A DNA stretch of 9,557 bases from Deltaproteobacteria bacterium (GTDB lineage Bacteria; Desulfobacterota; Desulfobaccia; Desulfobaccales; 0-14-0-80-60-11): the NCBI GenBank assembly GCA_016874945.1, contig VGSO01000090.1, forward strand, positions 1-9,557. Reading direction: 5' to 3'. This document shows, one piece after another, positions 6,684 to 9,557 of this stretch (position 1 is its first letter; each line of letters starts with the position of its first letter). The notes under the pieces were generated by a model. The model was given only the letters and a program-made list of their open reading frames with translations, searched no databases and had not been told where the DNA came from. Position numbers and translations under genes: made by a program.

Positions 6684-7924
6684 TATTCGGCGTTCTCCTG
6701 ATTTTCATCCCGCTGCTGCTGCTGGAGGCCTTTTTCTCCGCCTCGGAGATCGCCCTGATTTCCGCCAGCCGCCGGCGGCTGCAACACCGGGCGGAAGAGG
6801 GGCAGCAGGGAGCGAAAATCGCTCTCAAGCTCCTGGAGACGCCGGAGCGGTTGGTGGCCACCTGCCTCCTGGGTTCCAACCTGGCGGAGATTTCCAACAC
6901 CGTTCTGGTGACCGCGGTGCTCATCGAGGCCTTGGGGCCGGGTGGAGAACTGGTGGCCATGCTCCTGCTTCCCCCCTTGATTTTGATTCTGGCGGAGATC
7001 ACCCCCAAGTCCATCGCCCGGCAGCACCCCAACCGCCTGGCCCAGCGCCTGGGTCCTTTTTTGTGGGGGGTGTCCTGGATCATCTCCCCCGTCACTTTTG
7101 TCTTTGCCCACCTGTCCCGGGCGATCCTGTGGATCACCGGGGCCCGGCACACCAGCCAGTTGCCCTTCATCACCCGGGAAGACCTGCGCCTGGTGGTGCA
7201 GAAAAGCGGCCCCGAGGTGGACCTGGAAACCCAGGAGCGGAAAATCATCCACCGCATTCTCCATTTCAGTCTCCGCACCGTCAAGGAAGTGATGGTGCCC
7301 CTGGTCCGGATGGCGGCCATTCAGGATAGCGCCACCATCGCCCAGGCCTTGGGAGAATTTAATGCCACCCACTTTGCCCGTCTGCCCGTGTACCAGGGCC
7401 GCATCGACAACCTGGTGGGAGTGCTTCACAGCTTCGATCTCCTGGGAGAAGAACCCTCCCGGGAGTCCATCAAGCCTTTTATCCGGCCGGTGCATTACAC
7501 GCCGGAGATGAAAAAGATCGACCGCCTGCTGGCAACGATGCAGCGCACCGGCATCCACCTGGCGGTGGTGGTGGACGAATATGGCGGCGCGGTGGGGATT
7601 GTCACCATTGAAGACCTACTGGAAGAAATCGTGGGAGAGATCGCCGACGAATTCGACCAGGAGGTGTCGCCTTACAAAAAAATGGATGCCGGACATTACC
7701 TGGTGAGCGCCCGCATGGAAATCAGCGCCCTCAACGAAGCCCTGCAACTGGACCTTCCCCCGGGAGACTATGAAACCCTGGCCGGGTTTCTCATCTCCCA
7801 GTTGGGGGATCTCCCCCGGGTGGGGGAAAACATCCGATTCCGCAACCTGCGCTTCGTGGTGCGCCAGGCCGACGCCCGGGCCGTAAGAGAAGTGGAGCTT
7901 TTCACCCATGGACAAGCAGCTTGA
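6680..7924 (+). CDS. CNNM/CorB-CorC family membrane protein (DUF21-CBS-CorC_HlyC), paralogue 2
   Basis: A 414-residue paralogue of the preceding product with the same three-part layout. Hydrophobic segments lie near 2-28, 57-86, 88-112 and 124-152. The CBS pair (about 200-322) includes VVVDEYGGAVGIVTIEDLLE (296-315), and a CorC/HlyC domain closes the protein (about 330-408). It keeps the canonical FSASEIALIS in helix 1 (19-28), GSN (65-67) in the second segment, and AEITPKS (105-111), an Ala variant of the GExxPK signature. It therefore looks more like a working divalent-cation transporter than paralogue 1. Its ATG overlaps the upstream stop as ATGA, indicating translational coupling. Its last 17 bases overlap the start of larC. 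Substrate (Mg2+, Co2+ or other) cannot be told from sequence. Confidence 0.93.
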   Translation: MIFGVLLIFIPLLLLEAFFSASEIALISASRRRLQHRAEEGQQGAKIALKLLETPERLVATCLLGSNLAEISNTVLVTAVLIEALGPGGELVAMLLLPPLILILAEITPKSIARQHPNRLAQRLGPFLWGVSWIISPVTFVFAHLSRAILWITGARHTSQLPFITREDLRLVVQKSGPEVDLETQERKIIHRILHFSLRTVKEVMVPLVRMAAIQDSATIAQALGEFNATHFARLPVYQGRIDNLVGVLHSFDLLGEEPSRESIKPFIRPVHYTPEMKKIDRLLATMQRTGIHLAVVVDEYGGAVGIVTIEDLLEEIVGEIADEFDQEVSPYKKMDAGHYLVSARMEISALNEALQLDLPPGDYETLAGFLISQLGDLPRVGENIRFRNLRFVVRQADARAVREVELFTHGQAA

Positions 7925-9086
7925 ATTTTGGGCCTATTTTGATTGCTTCGCCGGAATCAGCGGCGACATGACCCTGGGCGCCCTCATCGATTTGGGGCTG
8001 GAGGCCCGGGAGCTCCGGGAGGTTTTGAGCCTCACGGCCCAGACCCGGGTGGAGCTGAAGGTTTACCGGGTGGAAAAGAACCATCTCACCGGGGTGAAGG
8101 TGGAATTTGCCAGCGACTTTTCCCAACCCACCCGGAGCTTCGCCGAAATCTGCGCCCTGGTGGCCCAGGCCCCGGTGAGCCAGGGGGTGCGCCAGCGCTG
8201 CCTGGGGATGTTCCGGATGCTGGGGGAGGTGGAGGCCCGCATCCACGGCCAGCCCCTGGAAAAGGTGCACTTTCATGAACTGGGCGGCCTGGACACCATC
8301 CTGGACGTGGTGGGCGCGGCCTATGGGGCGGAAAAGCTGGGAATCAGCCGGGTCTTTTGCAGCTCCCTGCCCATGGGCTGGGGGATGATTGCCTCAGCCC
8401 ACGGCCGGCTCCCCAATCCGGCCCCGGCCACCCTGGAGTTGCTCAAAGGGCTGCCGGTGTACGGCACGGACCTCCCGGGAGAGCTGGTGACCCCCACAGG
8501 CGCGGTCATCCTTAAGGGCCTGGAGGCCAAATACGAACCCTGCCCGGCCATGCTTCTCACCCGGGTGGGCTACGGCGCCGGCAGCCGGGACCTGCCCGGC
8601 CACCCCAATTTGCTGCGGGTTTACCTGGGGGAACCCCTGGCCGCGGCCCCGGGGCTCCGGGAAAAGGTGCTGGTCCTGGAGACCCACATCGATGACATGA
8701 ATCCGGAGTTTTACGAGCCCCTCATGGAGGGGCTTTTTGCCGCGGGGGCCCTGGACGTGGCCCTGGCGCCCCTCCAGATGAAGAAGAACCGCCCCGGGGT
8801 GCGACTTACGGTCATCGCGCCCCCCCCGGCCCGGGAGGGCCTCCTGGAGCGGCTGTTCCTGGACTCCACCACCCTGGGGGTGCGGGTCATGGAAGTGGAG
8901 CGGGTGGCGGCCCGGCGCTGGCCGGAGACCAGGGAAACGCCCTATGGCCCCCTGGAAGTGAAAGTGATGGAATACGGGGGCAAACGCCGGGTGATGCCGG
9001 AATACCAAGCCTGCCGCCGGCTGGCCCAGGAGCAGGGCCTGCCCCTGATTGAGGTGTATCGCCTGGTGAGGGAAATGGAAATTTAA
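7908..9086 (+). CDS. larC: LarC, nickel insertase for the nickel-pincer nucleotide cofactor
   Basis: LarC is a CTP-dependent cyclometallase that places nickel into the pyridinium dithiocarboxylic acid nucleotide made by LarB and LarE. The resulting cofactor serves lactate racemase LarA and related racemases/epimerases. The protein has 392 residues, normal for a fused LarC. In Lactobacillus plantarum the two halves are joined by a programmed frameshift, whereas here they form one continuous frame. Signatures: DCFAGISGDMTLGALIDLGL (12-31), VHFHELGGLDTILDVVGAA (120-138) with the HxHE at 121-124, TPTGAVIL (195-202), RVGYGAGSRDLPGHPNLLR (219-237) and ETHIDDMNPEFYE (258-270) opening the C-terminal domain. 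The ATG is preceded by GGAG with ten bases of spacing and overlaps the upstream gene by 17 bases, so translation is probably coupled. larB, larE and larA are absent from the window. Confidence 0.96.
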   Translation: MDKQLEFWAYFDCFAGISGDMTLGALIDLGLEARELREVLSLTAQTRVELKVYRVEKNHLTGVKVEFASDFSQPTRSFAEICALVAQAPVSQGVRQRCLGMFRMLGEVEARIHGQPLEKVHFHELGGLDTILDVVGAAYGAEKLGISRVFCSSLPMGWGMIASAHGRLPNPAPATLELLKGLPVYGTDLPGELVTPTGAVILKGLEAKYEPCPAMLLTRVGYGAGSRDLPGHPNLLRVYLGEPLAAAPGLREKVLVLETHIDDMNPEFYEPLMEGLFAAGALDVALAPLQMKKNRPGVRLTVIAPPPAREGLLERLFLDSTTLGVRVMEVERVAARRWPETRETPYGPLEVKVMEYGGKRRVMPEYQACRRLAQEQGLPLIEVYRLVREMEI

Positions 9087-9200
9087 CCACAGAGGCACAG
9101 AAAGCACAGAGTACATGTAAAGAATCATAATTTTTTGTATTCTTGGCCCTCAAGGGGCCAAAAATTAAAACATTCTCTGCGCCCTCTGCGCCTCTGTGGT
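9086..9200. repeat. 115-bp inverted-repeat element between convergent genes
   Basis: A 26-base arm at 9086-9111 (starting ACCACAGAGGC) matches the reverse complement of 9175-9200 (ending GCCTCTGTGGT) at 22 of 26 positions. All four differences are A/G transitions. In a minus-strand transcript they become G-U pairs, so the whole 26-base stem can form there; in a plus-strand transcript they are A-C mismatches. Inside are TACATGTA (9112-9119), AAGAAT/ATTCTT (9120-9125, 9139-9144) and TTGGCCC/GGGCCAA (9143-9149, 9155-9161). The left arm begins on the last base of the larC stop codon. The right arm ends eight bases before the small ORF's stop. Similar CACAGAG-rich repeats are widespread in intergenic DNA of several bacterial phyla (recollection, not checked). 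Confidence 0.65.
9143..9161. repeat. Inner hairpin of the 115-bp element
   Basis: TTGGCCC (9143-9149) and GGGCCAA (9155-9161) form a seven-base stem with a short TCAAG loop. No T-run follows on either strand (AAAATTAAAA on the plus side, GAATACAAAA on the minus side), so it is not a standard intrinsic terminator despite lying between converging genes. Confidence 0.5.
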
Positions 9201-9208
9201 GATTATTG

Positions 9209-9418
9209 TTATCGGGTCTTCAGGCAAGGCGGATTGGCGGGATGGGGATTCTCGTGTTTGGAATAGGCGCAATAATAATAAAACAGCCCGTCGCAAAAGC
9301 ACACCTGGGACTGCTCCTGCACCAGGAAGGGACAATCGCGGCAGAACCCCGGCAACTCGGAGGCGCCGGCTACCGGAACCCCGAACCGCCCGGCCCGAAA
9401 TTCTTCTAAGTTAATCAT
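9209..9418 (-). CDS. Small cysteine-rich protein, candidate gene
   Basis: I do not recognise this 69-residue product. Six cysteines (26, 29, 40, 42, 50, 65) are arranged as CxxC, then CxC, then two singles, with a His at 55. This could make a zinc-ribbon-like or other metal-binding fold. FCRDCPFLV and CFCDGLFYYYCAY (aromatic-rich) look like real protein rather than random translation. Codon third positions are mostly G or C in the second half, as in the neighbours. No signal peptide or membrane segment is evident. Against it: no clear ribosome binding site before the ATG (a GGCGG lies 11 bases upstream), short length, and overlapping frames on the other strand. It converges with larC across the 115-bp inverted repeat. 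Its closeness to larC suggests but does not show a link to metals. Confidence 0.5.
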   Translation of the reverse strand: MINLEEFRAGRFGVPVAGASELPGFCRDCPFLVQEQSQVCFCDGLFYYYCAYSKHENPHPANPPCLKTR

Positions 9419-9447
9419 GGCATGTGGAACCGCCGCCCCCGGCTGTG

Positions 9448-9455
9448 GGTAATAC
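9448..9455 (-). promoter_or_regulatory. Weak extended -10 candidate for the small ORF
   Basis: On the minus strand ATGGTATTAC contains a TG one base before a TATTAC hexamer, an extended -10 pattern in which the hexamer matches consensus at 4 of 6 positions. Upstream, TTGCAC at a 16-base spacing is a poor -35. The leader to the ATG at 9418 would be roughly 25 bases. Prediction by eye only. Confidence 0.25.
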
Positions 9456-9519
9456 CATTTTCTCTTTCAAGTGCAACAAACTTAATCTGTAATTTATTGA
9501 TAATCCATAATTATCTTTA

Positions 9520-9543
9520 CCGAAAACCGAAAACCGAAAACCG
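9520..9543. repeat. CCGAAAA heptamer tandem repeat
   Basis: Three exact copies of CCGAAAA (9520-9526, 9527-9533, 9534-9540) are followed by a partial CCG (9541-9543), a perfect period of seven. One and a half copies of the same unit occur at 2692-2701 in the shc-lon gap. This is the cleanest of the heptamer arrays in the window. Confidence 0.7.
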
Positions 9544-9557
9544 TATAAGGCATGGCG

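Larger units (their letters stand above)
9419..9557. other. AT-rich flank upstream of the small ORF
   Basis: This stretch has no supported gene. It holds a possible promoter for the minus-strand small ORF (9448-9455) and the CCGAAAA heptamer array (9520-9543). The last 14 bases show nothing assignable. Confidence 0.5.

Noticed and set aside
6602..7558. 318-codon open frame on the minus strand opposite the CNNM-type genes
   Set aside because: It is a His/Gln/Gly-rich low-information translation antisense to two well-supported membrane proteins, with no recognisable motif.
9206..9409. 67-codon plus-strand frame with a hydrophobic stretch, overlapping the small Cys-rich ORF
   Set aside because: It has no ribosome binding site. 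The opposite frame has a structured Cys pattern and better codon character, so this is more likely its shadow, though it cannot be fully excluded.

Overview
The window is GC-rich chromosomal DNA from a bacterium. It carries five long, confidently recognised genes, one small cysteine-rich candidate gene, and repeat-laden AT-rich intergenic stretches. A squalene-hopene cyclase, a LonA protease with Deltaproteobacteria-like features, a LarC nickel-insertion protein and the intergenic palindromes together suggest a Desulfobacterota-type (former Deltaproteobacteria, for example Desulfobacca/Syntrophobacter-like) anaerobe. This placement is inferred from gene content and style, not from a marker-gene comparison.

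Layout: 1-519 has no supported gene. It holds a 246-bp element bounded by a perfect 17-bp inverted repeat and loaded with REP-like palindromes, then a heptamer tandem repeat that runs into the 3' end of shc. On the minus strand, 520-2502 encodes squalene-hopene cyclase, with its promoter and true start codon open to question. The divergent gap 2503-2869 carries a good sigma70-type promoter (TTGCCA-17-TATAGT) for lon. On the plus strand, lon (2870-5293) is followed by a 127-bp gap with two hairpins and an A/ACT repeat. Then come three tightly packed, overlapping genes: two paralogous CNNM/CorB-CorC family membrane proteins (5421-6683 and 6680-7924) and larC (7908-9086). larC converges on a small minus-strand Cys-rich ORF (9209-9418). 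The gap between them is filled by a 115-bp inverted-repeat element. The window ends in an AT-rich stretch with a possible promoter for the small ORF and a CCGAAAA heptamer tandem repeat.

How the genes may work together: shc makes hopanoids for the membrane, and lon degrades misfolded and regulatory proteins. The overlapping trio is very likely one transcription unit and joins divalent-cation membrane proteins to a nickel-cofactor enzyme, which hints at a shared metal-homeostasis theme. The first CNNM paralogue has lost residues that the second keeps, so the pair may work as a specialised heteromer. No CRISPR array, tRNA, rRNA, phage gene or transposase was seen. The least explained material is the set of intergenic repeats, several of which touch or overlap stop codons or sit where a ribosome binding site is expected.
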